DNA of 64,000 nucleotides from Croceibacterium atlanticum. Its GTDB lineage: Bacteria; Pseudomonadota; Alphaproteobacteria; Sphingomonadales; Sphingomonadaceae. The notes below the pieces were generated by a model. It did no database searches. It was given only the letters and a program-made list of their open reading frames with translations, and was not told the origin of the DNA. Made by a program: the position numbers and the translations under genes. Positions 55,620-63,410 of the stretch are shown piece after piece. Each line of letters opens with the position of its first letter. Position 1 is the stretch's first letter. Location of the stretch: the NCBI RefSeq assembly GCF_001008165.2, contig NZ_CP011452.2:2480001-2544000 (forward strand), given 5' to 3'.

Positions 55620-57799
55620 TCAATCTATCTGTGTCAGCAAAAGCGGGTCGGAGGCGGAGAAACTGCCGATCTGGCGAACCCATAGTGGGGCGCCGGAATG
55701 GTCGGCCTGCAATGTGGCCCATGTCGCTGCGGACAGCTCCAGGCGGGGATGAGCGAGATCCCAGACGAGGCTGGGCGCATCCGGGTTGCCCACGCCTGCG
55801 CGATAGGCTTCTGTCTGTTCGGCCAGCGGTGGCTCGACAAGATCGGGCCAGTCCCAGGCCCCGCGTGCGCGACGGGCCCAGCTGAAAACCATGTCCCCAT
55901 TCTGGCCGCTCCGCGCCCGGGGGTGGACCGGACAAAGTGGTCGCAGGGTGAGGCCGGGATTCATGGTTGGCGCCAGAACCGGTTCTGTATCCGGCCCAGG
56001 GCGGCGATGGTTGGCGCGGCAGACGCGCTCAGCGCAGCAGGGTCGAGCGCAATGGGCCGATCATCGAGCAGGATGAACGATGTGCCGGCGGGATGGCCCT
56101 GCATTGCCAAAGCCTCCGTCCCGCCGCGACCGCGCAGCAGGCCCCGCAGTTCCCATATGTTTCCGCCTAGCGGAGTGGCTCGGGCGAATTGCACTATTTC
56201 CCCGCCGACCAATGCGCGGTTGGCGCCATTGGCGATCATGGTGGCGGTTGCATCGTCCAGGGCGAAATCGCTTGCGATGAGTTCCACGATCATCCGGCCG
56301 GTTTGGCCAAGGCGCATGGCTGGTGCAGCGGCCAGCGTTTCGGCAAGGGTGCCCATGATGGCGCGGCGGGTGCCACTCGCCCCGATCGGTTCCAGTTCCG
56401 TACCCAGCAATTCGTATAAGGCAGCGCCGCGCCAGCCTGGGCCCGTTGATGAAATTGCCGCATGGATCTGCCGCGTCTGGCCTGTGGCGGGCAATTCGAA
56501 AACGGTGAGAACCGTGGGCGTTATGTCCAGATCGGCTGGCGGGAGATTCTGCCCTGGGTCCGTGACTTGCGCAGCGTCCAGCCGATCGGGCGGCAGGCGA
56601 TGAAGTTCAAGTTCCACGAAACCTTCCCGCCATTCCCAGCTGTCTATCTGCCAGATCCCGGCGCGACCGGGTGCGATGACCGCCATGCCCGGTGCCAGGG
56701 CCGGGTCCAGTTCTGCCATGCGCCAGGAAAGTTTCTCGCCCGCCCAGCTTGCGCGTTCCGCAGCGGATGCCGCCAGCCTGCGTGCGTCGCTTGCCTGGAA
56801 TGCGCCGGGAAATTCGATTGTCCGGCTGCGCCCCGGCCGCGCCCGGCCGCCGGCAAATTGCATTCCCGCCTGAAAGTCGCGGTCCGGATCGTAATAGCGC
56901 ATGGCTTCGGGAATCGGGCGCGCGTCCGGTCGCCGCCGACTGGTTCTGCCCGATGTTGCGCCAAAGCCTTCCCCGCTGGCGTCAGCCACCGCTGCGGGCA
57001 GGACTTCCGGTTCATCCGCCAGGATATCGCCAGCGCGCAGGGTGACCTTCCCATCCTCCACCGTGCAGGAGATCGGATAGAGTTCATCCAGCGCAGCCAG
57101 CGTGGAAGCCAGCGGACCGCCTTCGTCGCTGAATCCGGCCATGCCGGGCAAATCCCGCGCTGCAACGGCCGTTTCACCGACCGGCTCCAGCATGGAGCGA
57201 AGCGAGACATCGCCATGATCGGACAGAATTTCGAAGGTCAGCGCTGGAATGCGATTGCCGAAATCGGCCAGCTGGAGCGATTCGAACACGCAATAGGCGG
57301 TGCCGCGAAATGCGGGGCAGCTATCCCCCAGATCTGATGCGAGCAGTGGATCCGGCATCTGGTCGCCATGGCCATGATGGATCCGCAGTTCTCCGCCGGT
57401 CTTGAGATCGCCAGCCGCGCCGCGCAGCAGATTGCCGTCGGCCCAGATCCGCCCGATCCCGAGAATGGGCCGACTGGAAAGAGCGACGGCGAAGGATGCG
57501 GAATAGCTGTAGGTGGTGACTGAGGGGCGAGATTTGCCGCCGCCGCTACGTTCGCTGCTTTCGATCAGATCGGTGGCCCAGATGATCGTTCCGGGGGCGC
57601 GCATGGTCCCATAATGGCGGGGAATAGGGGTGCCGTAGCTGGACGTGGTGACCGAAAGTTCTTTCAGCCGGGGGCCTTCCCGATGGCCGGAAGAGCCGAA
57701 GATCGCATGGTCGATCCGGTTGCCGAGCAGGGAGCCAAGCGCACCCCCCAGCGGCCCGCCAATCGCTGTGCCGATCGCGGTAAAGACAAGACTAGCCAT
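55620..57799 (-). pseudogene. GTA gp15 (megatron-like tail-tip protein) with one-base frameshift
   Basis: Tail-tip/host-interaction protein of the gene transfer agent, intact length ~725 residues. The first 612 codons are open (57799 to 55961): MASLVFTAIGTAIGGPLGG start, SVTTSSYGTPIPRHYGTMRAPG, phage-tail-3-like core, ending AAPTIAALGR then nonsense. Adding one base at about 55991-55994 restores DTEPVLAPTMNPGLTLRPLCPVHP and runs into the remaining C-terminal frame (RRARGAWDWPDLVEPPL..EQTEAYRAG to the stop at 55620). The C-terminal piece has its own ATG at 55964 in an ATGA with the upstream stop, so two polypeptides are possible. It lacks the N-terminal TIM-barrel region of the Rhodobacter protein. 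Confidence 0.82.
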
Positions 57800-57804
57800 T
57801 ATGG

Positions 57805-58218
57805 TTATCCGTTTTCGGTGAGGCGCCATTGGCGCAGGATTGGCCAGGGCAGTGGAGAAGACGTCTGAACTACGCGGCGCAGCCCGGCGTGAGCGTGAAT
57901 GAAGCCGCCCTTGCTGTCGGCGATGAGAAGATGGAACTGTGCCGGGCCCGGAGAAGAAAGCAGCACATCCCCCGGTGCGATTGCATCATCTGTTTCCGCC
58001 AGCCCTGCCATCGTGGCGAGTGGCAGGAACTGAAGGAAAGAGGGCTGTTTTAACCGGCGTATCGGCAGGGTCGGCGCTTCCCGACCGATGCTGGACAAAG
58101 CTGCCGCGACAAGGCCGAAACAATCCAGTCCGGTCAGCACATGCCGGCCGCCGGGCCGGAATGGCGTGCCAACCAATGCTTCCGCCGCACGTGCCAGTGC
58201 GATTGATTGCGCTGTCAC
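57805..58218 (-). CDS. GTA gp14, NlpC/P60-type cell-wall peptidase
   Basis: 137-residue NlpC/P60 peptidase that locally opens peptidoglycan during DNA delivery by gene transfer agents. Catalytic cysteine in TGLDCFGLVAAAL (about residue 33) and histidine in AQFHLLIADSKGG; GTPFRPGGR precedes as in the family. The ATG overlaps the gp13 stop (ATGA). The gene looks intact although head genes are missing upstream. Confidence 0.88.
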   Translation of the reverse strand: MTAQSIALARAAEALVGTPFRPGGRHVLTGLDCFGLVAAALSSIGREAPTLPIRRLKQPSFLQFLPLATMAGLAETDDAIAPGDVLLSSPGPAQFHLLIADSKGGFIHAHAGLRRVVQTSSPLPWPILRQWRLTENG

Positions 58219-59036
58219 GATCCGGCCCTGGGATAGCGGGCAATCAGATCATTGCCGGGTAGATGTGGTTCGCCCTGAAAATTAACCGAATTGGCAAAGC
58301 GTGCATGGCAGGTCGCCAATGTGTGGTCGCAGCCCTGGTGTAATAACGCTCTGGCGCCGACGTGCAGGGAAGGATCCAGTGGCTTGTCGACTACCAGCCC
58401 TTCCTCATCCGCCCGAAAAACCTGCATGGTCAATCCGCAATGCGGCCCATCCAGCCAGCGGATACTCCCGCCCAGCATATGCGCGGGTGGCGGACCGTCT
58501 TCGAAGTGCAATCGGCTTTCTCCAGCGTCCATGCTGGTCAACCGGGCTTCCCGGGTGAAGCGTACGGAACTGAGGGAGCAGCCGGGACCGCAAAAGGCAG
58601 CGCGGCAGGTCGGCGCCGTACGCGGCACGAGATCCAGTTCCAGTTCTGCCTTCGCCGATCGCAGTTCTGCCTGGAAACTCCCATCCTCTTCCGAAATCTC
58701 GCCAATCTCGCCGCGATGAAGTGTTGCGCGCTGCAGGTCTTCCCAATCCACCAGCCCGATTTCCACCACTGCCCCATCGAACCGGCCGGCGTGGAGATCG
58801 GTGGCGGAAATTGAATCATGGCTCAGGGCGCCGCTCACTTCAGCACTGTCGAGTTCGAGATCGGCAGTGCGCCTGATGGCGGATGGCAACATGCCCGGCG
58901 CCGCGCGGTGCAGAATGCCGTCGAAACGCAAATCCCGGTCATGGCTTGTGAAACCGAGCGTGACGCCATCCCGGCGCAGCACACGCCACCATGTCGCCAC
59001 GCCTTCCAGTTCGTGGTGGAAGAACACCCTGTTCAT
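58215..59036 (-). CDS. GTA gp13, DUF2163 hub protein
   Basis: 273 residues of the DUF2163/TIGR02218 family, the baseplate hub of gene transfer agents. VTLGFTSHDRDLRFDGILHRAAPG near the N-terminus; cysteines in CRAAFCGPGC and GCDHTLATCHARFANSVNFQGEP, a set thought to hold an iron-sulfur cluster in this family. Overlaps gp12 and gp14 by four bases each. No sign of damage. Confidence 0.9.
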   Translation of the reverse strand: MNRVFFHHELEGVATWWRVLRRDGVTLGFTSHDRDLRFDGILHRAAPGMLPSAIRRTADLELDSAEVSGALSHDSISATDLHAGRFDGAVVEIGLVDWEDLQRATLHRGEIGEISEEDGSFQAELRSAKAELELDLVPRTAPTCRAAFCGPGCSLSSVRFTREARLTSMDAGESRLHFEDGPPPAHMLGGSIRWLDGPHCGLTMQVFRADEEGLVVDKPLDPSLHVGARALLHQGCDHTLATCHARFANSVNFQGEPHLPGNDLIARYPRAGS

Positions 59037-61357
59037 ACGGCCTCGCGTATTTCGATCAGCGGAACAGAGGGTGCTTCACCCGCGGCGAAGGCGGCGCCGG
59101 TAATATCCAGCCGGTCCTGTTCGAATCGAACGGGTACGTCGAACAGGAAACCGGCGCGGATCTCTGCCCCGGCGGATGGGGCAGTGCCGAACCTGATCCG
59201 GCCGCCCGATTCGAGCTGCCAATCGCCATGCGCAATTCCGTCCACGCTGATCAGGATCGTGTCCGCGCGCGGCCGGGTGATCGGTCGCATCTGCGCATCT
59301 TCCCCTTCGCCATAATGTTTGATGAGCTGGAAAGTGGCGGTCAGTCCATCGCCCCGGCCAAGCCATTGGTCGGACATGGTGGGTGTCCCGTTCATCCCGT
59401 GGGAGCTGCAATCGAAAGGATCGGCCAGCCGGAAACCCCGCGCCGCACCGCGCCGCGCACGGAAGAACGCGATCAGCGTGCCGAGTTCCGCTTCGGACCG
59501 GATGCCCGGCCCGACATCGAAATGGAGCCGCGCGTCCGACCAATGGCTGTTGCGCCTTTCATGGCCCGATGCAGTAACGGCGATAGAGGTGGAAAATTCC
59601 GGGCTGACACCGGCATCGCGGCCAAGCGCGAGCGGGTAGAGAACATCGTCGAAAGCTTGCAAGCAATCCTCCTGCACGAAGGGTAGGCGGGTATATCCGT
59701 CACGGCAGACCTGGGGCAGCGCCCAGACGAACAGCCGTTGCACATTGCGGCGGCGCGCTTCTTCGAAGGCGCCGTCGATCAGGGGCCAGAAGCTGTCGGC
59801 ATCACCGGCGGACAGCACGAAACCGGAAAGATAATCCTGCCTCTCTGCCGGATAGGCCAATCGCTGCTGCACCAGATCATAGGCGCCGCGTCGCAGTGCA
59901 TCGGCGCCTGCGGTCAGCCAGTCATAATCCTCCAGCTGCAATCGTTCGAAAGCGGGCCAGGCCCAGCCGAGGGGCAGATTGGCGCGGCGCAATTCGGGCA
60001 TTGCAGGGTCCAGTATGGTCGGGGTGAAGACCAGCAAATGAACCTGCGGATCGCCAACGGCGTTGTCCCGTACGACTTGCGCGATTTCCGCCGTCGATTG
60101 CGCCAGCAGCACGCCTGCATTGTCGAGCAGATCGCGCTGCGCCTGACCGAGCGGGGCACGAATATCGGCGATCTCCACCGGGTTTCCGCCCAGCGCGGCG
60201 CGCGCGGCATCGTCATAGAGGCAGATGCGGCCGTCCGGCATCACCCACCACCATGGTTCGCCGATCTGGAACAGCGCCGGCAGGCCCGCTTCGCCAAGCA
60301 GGGAAGTGAACCTGGCGGCCACAGCCTTGAGCCAGCCCATTGCCTGCATATTGGCCGGGGAGAGCAGGGCGGATGGCGGATCCCACCCGGTCCGCGCCGG
60401 TTCCCCGTCATGGCTGCGTTGCTGCCAGTCATCGGGGCAATGCCGGGCGAACAATTCATAGGAAAGCGAACAGATCACATCGATCCCGGCATCCTTGGCC
60501 AGGGCCAGGAAATTCCGATGCCAGTTTTCTGCCGGGGTGCAGAATGTTCCGTCCGGCGCGGCCAGCAGGTCTGTGCCCACCCGTTCCAGCCGGAAGAAAT
60601 GGCTCATGCCGACATAGTGCAGCACGCTGTCGCGATAGCCGAGCCAGCGCAACTGGCGCAGCAGGCGGGCAGGTGTCTGGTTGTAGCAATCGTCATAGGC
60701 GGTCGCCATGCGCACATCATGCGGGGGCAGCAGCGCATCGCCGATGGCAAGCATCGGCCGCTCGCCCTCGCAGGAGATCGCGCTAAGTTCCAACCAGCCA
60801 TTTGCCCGTTCGGGCAGCAGGCCGGTGTCATCCGGGGTAAAGCCCGGCGGAACCAGCGAAATGAACATCCGGTCGATATCGCCTGGATGCACCGGATCGT
60901 CGCCCTCGGCCTCCCATCCGCCGGACAGGTGGGAAAAGGGCAGGACAATCTCTGCATCCTCGGGCGTGCCGGTGGCATAATCCCACAGCCGCACGAACCA
61001 GCTGCGTGCATTGCCTGCCGCGTCGCGCCCTTCCGCTGTCAGGGTTGGCCCGTTCACCGCGTCCAGCGGGAGGACGCCGGAAGATTGCCAGCGGAAACGC
61101 AATATCGTCCGCGAATAGTCGCGATCCGTGTCATAGGCGTGGAGAGGATGATCGATCCTGTCCACGCTGTCCCAGATCAGCCCGGCCAGTGCATCGCGAT
61201 GATGGAATTCCAGATCCACGCGCAGCGAATCCGGGCCTGTCGTCACCACGGACCCCATTTGCGGGCGCGGGAAATCCACGGTCCAGAAACGCGGGTCGAA
61301 ACGCTGGATATGGTCGCTTTGCTGCCCGTCACGTTTGCGGGCGAGCCAGAATGCCAT
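59033..61357 (-). CDS. GTA gp12-like protein: DUF2460 domain with ~560-residue N-terminal extension
   Basis: 774 residues. The last ~210 (from STSIAVTASGHERRNSHWSD, then GTLIAFFRARRGAARGFRLADP) are the DUF2460/TIGR02217 distal tail domain that alone makes up gp12 of Rhodobacter. The first ~560 residues are extra. Residues 1-200 look like a beta-sandwich (LRFRWQSSGVLPLDAVNG, SWFVRLWDYATG). Residues ~210-540 look like an alpha/beta barrel with ALFQIGEPWWWVMPDGRI and ALPQVCRDGYTRLPF. This suggests a carbohydrate- or sheath-like tail function; the enzyme class is not assigned. Open and apparently intact. Overlaps gp13 by four bases. Confidence 0.85.
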   Translation of the reverse strand: MAFWLARKRDGQQSDHIQRFDPRFWTVDFPRPQMGSVVTTGPDSLRVDLEFHHRDALAGLIWDSVDRIDHPLHAYDTDRDYSRTILRFRWQSSGVLPLDAVNGPTLTAEGRDAAGNARSWFVRLWDYATGTPEDAEIVLPFSHLSGGWEAEGDDPVHPGDIDRMFISLVPPGFTPDDTGLLPERANGWLELSAISCEGERPMLAIGDALLPPHDVRMATAYDDCYNQTPARLLRQLRWLGYRDSVLHYVGMSHFFRLERVGTDLLAAPDGTFCTPAENWHRNFLALAKDAGIDVICSLSYELFARHCPDDWQQRSHDGEPARTGWDPPSALLSPANMQAMGWLKAVAARFTSLLGEAGLPALFQIGEPWWWVMPDGRICLYDDAARAALGGNPVEIADIRAPLGQAQRDLLDNAGVLLAQSTAEIAQVVRDNAVGDPQVHLLVFTPTILDPAMPELRRANLPLGWAWPAFERLQLEDYDWLTAGADALRRGAYDLVQQRLAYPAERQDYLSGFVLSAGDADSFWPLIDGAFEEARRRNVQRLFVWALPQVCRDGYTRLPFVQEDCLQAFDDVLYPLALGRDAGVSPEFSTSIAVTASGHERRNSHWSDARLHFDVGPGIRSEAELGTLIAFFRARRGAARGFRLADPFDCSSHGMNGTPTMSDQWLGRGDGLTATFQLIKHYGEGEDAQMRPITRPRADTILISVDGIAHGDWQLESGGRIRFGTAPSAGAEIRAGFLFDVPVRFEQDRLDITGAAFAAGEAPSVPLIEIREAV

Positions 61358-61371
61358 GTCTTTCTTCCTCT

Positions 61372-61935
61372 TCAGAATTCGCGAAGGGCGCGCCGCACCT
61401 GGCTTGCGACCTGGCGGCTCGAACGGCGCAATGTGGCGGGTGCGGAAGTGCCCCGGGGCTGGGCGATCTGGATCGAAACGCGCAAGTCGCGGCGCGGGGA
61501 GGAACCGCCCGCTTCCACGCGCCCGGCGGCAGTGGGCACGAATAGTTCCGGCCCCCTTTCGCCTACCAGATAGGGCGTGTTCGGGCTGACCGGTCCACCC
61601 GTCGCGCGGCCGGGAAGGCCAAGCAACGCGCCCAGCGTTCCGCCGAGCAGCGGGCCAATGCCACCCGCGCTGCCGGAAATTCCGGACAGGCCGGATTGCA
61701 ATGCCTGCGCCGCTATCTGGTCGAGTGTCTGCAGGGCGACCCGCTTCAGATCGTCAAAGCCGAGACTGCCCCGGCGGATTGCACTGAGCAGGCCGCTTTC
61801 CAGAACCGATCCGGCGCGGGCGAAGCCTTCCGTCAGCGTATTATCGACCGAACCGCGCATGGTTTCGATATCGCTGCGGAAGCCCTGCGTGCTGGCGCGC
61901 ACTTCCACCAGCAGGCTTTCCATTTCCTCATCCAT
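61372..61935 (-). CDS. GTA gp11, short tape-measure protein
   Basis: 187-residue tail tape-measure-like protein, close to the length of the Rhodobacter gp11. N-terminal helical part (VRASTQGFRSDIETMRGSVD) and Gly-rich middle (ISGSAGGIGPLLGGTLGALLG), then ATGGPVSPNTPYLVGERGPELFV, the conserved end motif of lambda-type tape measures. It overlaps the preceding chaperone gene by eight bases; 14 bases separate it from gp12. Confidence 0.85.
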   Translation of the reverse strand: MDEEMESLLVEVRASTQGFRSDIETMRGSVDNTLTEGFARAGSVLESGLLSAIRRGSLGFDDLKRVALQTLDQIAAQALQSGLSGISGSAGGIGPLLGGTLGALLGLPGRATGGPVSPNTPYLVGERGPELFVPTAAGRVEAGGSSPRRDLRVSIQIAQPRGTSAPATLRRSSRQVASQVRRALREF

Positions 61936-62125
61936 TGCGCTCGCGCTCCATCAATTGCTGCATTTCGTGGCGGCTTAGCGGTGCATCGCGATGGCCCTCG
62001 GGCGGGGCCAGTATCGCCATCAGTTCAGCGGGGGTGGCCGACCAGAAATCATCCGGGCGCCAGCCGAGCTGGCGAGAGGCCAGGCCGGACAGTCGCAGCG
62101 CCGCCGCCGCGAAACATGCACTCAT
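61928..62125 (-). CDS. GTA phage tail assembly chaperone (gp10.1 type)
   Basis: 65-residue protein below usual ORF size limits. It starts MSACFAAAALRLSGLASRQL, then GWRPDDFWSATPAELMAIL, the signature of the small Phage_TAC_6-type chaperone encoded between gp10 and gp11 in GTAs. Its ATG lies in an ATGA with the stop of the gp10 remnant, and it overlaps gp11 by eight bases. Apparently intact. Translation would have depended on gp10 readthrough, now lost with its start. Confidence 0.85.
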   Translation of the reverse strand: MSACFAAAALRLSGLASRQLGWRPDDFWSATPAELMAILAPPEGHRDAPLSRHEMQQLMERERNG

Positions 62126-62242
62126 GCGCGGCCCTGCAATATTTGCTGCAGGAGACAGCGCAGCGGGCCAGCGCAACCTGCGAGACCGGTTTGCATGACT
62201 GCCTGGCCAAGCGTTTCGCGGCTTACCGTGTCCCGCTTCTCC
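62122..62242 (-). pseudogene. GTA gp10 tail chaperone, C-terminal remnant only
   Basis: The last ~40 codons of gp10 (Phage_TAC_11 family): reading from the junction, LEKRDTVSRETLGQAVMQTG then LAGCAGPLRCLLQQILQGRA and stop at 62122. The homologous end in other GTAs has the same ETLGxAVMxxGLA...LLxxILxGR pattern. Everything before it is replaced by the start of the large terminase gene, out of frame. This marks the right edge of a multi-gene deletion. Confidence 0.8.
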
Positions 62243-62711
62243 AGGCATGGCTGTGCTGCGGGCCGCGCAGCGATTCAGGTTCGGCGGCGGAAAACAGGAA
62301 TGCCTGCGCGCCGTTTTCCCATTGCAGCCGCCGCAGGGACGGTTCGAATATCGGCGTGTAGGCGCCCGGCGCGGCGGCCAGCACCCCGCTTTCCCCTTCC
62401 ACCATGATCGCACGCGCTTCTGCCAGGGAAGCGCCGACCAGCGCGATCCGGGCCGTGCCGTCCATCCGGGCGATATGCCGCACCCATTCGGCGCCCGCGC
62501 GTGTCTTGCCGAAACCGCGCCCGGCGCAAACCAGCCAGACGCGCCAGTCTCCCGGTGGCGGCAATTGGTCGCTCCGCCCCCAGATTTCCCAGTGATAGCG
62601 CCCGGTCGCCTCGCGCTCTTCCTCGTTCAGCTGGTTCCACAGGCAGAGCCGCTTTTCGTGATCGGTTTCGCGGAACCATTCGCCGCGATCCGCCGCCAGC
62701 TCAGCCATCAC
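62223..62711 (-). pseudogene. GTA large terminase, N-terminal remnant
   Basis: 162 codons. Up to about residue 155 this is the ATPase N-terminus of a GTA large terminase: DHEKRLCLWNQLNEEEREA, Walker A in VCAGRGFGKTRAGAEWVRH, ALVGASLAEARAIMVEGESG, and finally PESLRGPQHSHAW. Homologues continue at this point with Cys-Asp-Glu (Walker B) and ~270 more residues including the nuclease. Here RSGTR and a stop follow, because the sequence switches to gp10. No packaging activity is possible. It overlaps gp1 by 11 bases. Confidence 0.9.
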
Positions 62712-63201
62712 TTTCTGTATCCGTTTTGTTCCTGCGTAGGCCCGCCATCAGCCGCTTGGCTTCCGCTTCACGGGCCCGCATCGCATCGATCTTGGCATTG
62801 ACTGAAGCGATGGTCGCGGCCTCCTGCGCCAGTGTTCGGCGGCCTTTTTCCCGCGCCACGGTTTCGCGATGGGCAAGCAGGCAGCGAAAGGCGGTGCCGA
62901 GATCGAATTTGCGCTTGTTGCCGTCCTCGTCGACATATTCGGTCTGCCCGCTGCGCAGGCGGTGGAGCAGTTCCATTTCCAGATTGTCATAGCCTTCGGT
63001 CAACGCCCCGAACCAGCGGCGGGCGAAGGTGGGATCGTTGCGCCGTATCTTATAGACCTGGCTTACGCTGATATTGGCGGCCTGCGCGGCGGCGCTGACA
63101 TTGGATGTTTCTCCCAGCTTGGCGATGAAGATGTCGCGCCAGTTCTTTGGCGCACCGGTTTTGCGGCGCGAACGGGTCGCGCCCTTGGCGTCATTGGTCA
63201 T
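62701..63201 (-). CDS. GTA gp1, small terminase-like DNA-binding protein
   Basis: 166 residues. Residues ~25-60 contain a helix-turn-helix (ETSNVSAAAQAANISVSQVY, then KIRRNDPTFARRWFGAL). Then YDNLEMELLHRLRSGQTEY, and a basic/acidic coiled C-terminus. Position and pattern match orfg1, the small terminase of the Rhodobacter GTA. ATG 63201 is preferred to the longer frame from 63294, which would begin inside the -35 element. First gene of the cluster; open and apparently intact although its large-subunit partner is destroyed. Confidence 0.82.
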   Translation of the reverse strand: MTNDAKGATRSRRKTGAPKNWRDIFIAKLGETSNVSAAAQAANISVSQVYKIRRNDPTFARRWFGALTEGYDNLEMELLHRLRSGQTEYVDEDGNKRKFDLGTAFRCLLAHRETVAREKGRRTLAQEAATIASVNAKIDAMRAREAEAKRLMAGLRRNKTDTESDG

Positions 63202-63265
63202 GGCAGGAAGTCCCAGGGGAATGCCGGGAGGGCCCCGGCGACTCGCTCTATCGCGATGTTCCGCT

Positions 63266-63294
63266 TCTCTAACCAAAGAGCGTCGCGATGTCAA
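63266..63294 (-). promoter_or_regulatory. Putative promoter of the GTA cluster
   Basis: On the minus strand: a perfect -35 TTGACA (63294-63289), 17-base spacer, -10 TAGAGA (63271-63266), 65 bases before the gp1 ATG. A nine-base direct repeat TCGCGATGT lies at 63251-63259 and 63283-63291, one copy over the -35 and one downstream of the -10, spaced 32 bases, as expected for a regulator contacting the same face of DNA. Confidence 0.55.
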
Positions 63295-63410
63295 TCAAAA
63301 AGTGCCATATAGGTTATATTGGGGATTCGTGGCCTATTGCACGGCGCCGGGGGCTGGCCTAGTTCGCGGCAACTGCCGGGCAGGACACGGCTGGATTACA
63401 GGGGATAACC

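Noticed and set aside
59738-61573. 611-codon open frame on the plus strand
   Set aside because: Antisense of gp12 and gp11, both recognisable proteins with four- to fourteen-base spacing to neighbours.
55141-63201. Interpretation as an ordinary prophage
   Set aside because: No integrase, repressor, replication or lysis genes, and the order gp1, terL ... gp10 to gp15 is that of the alphaproteobacterial GTA.
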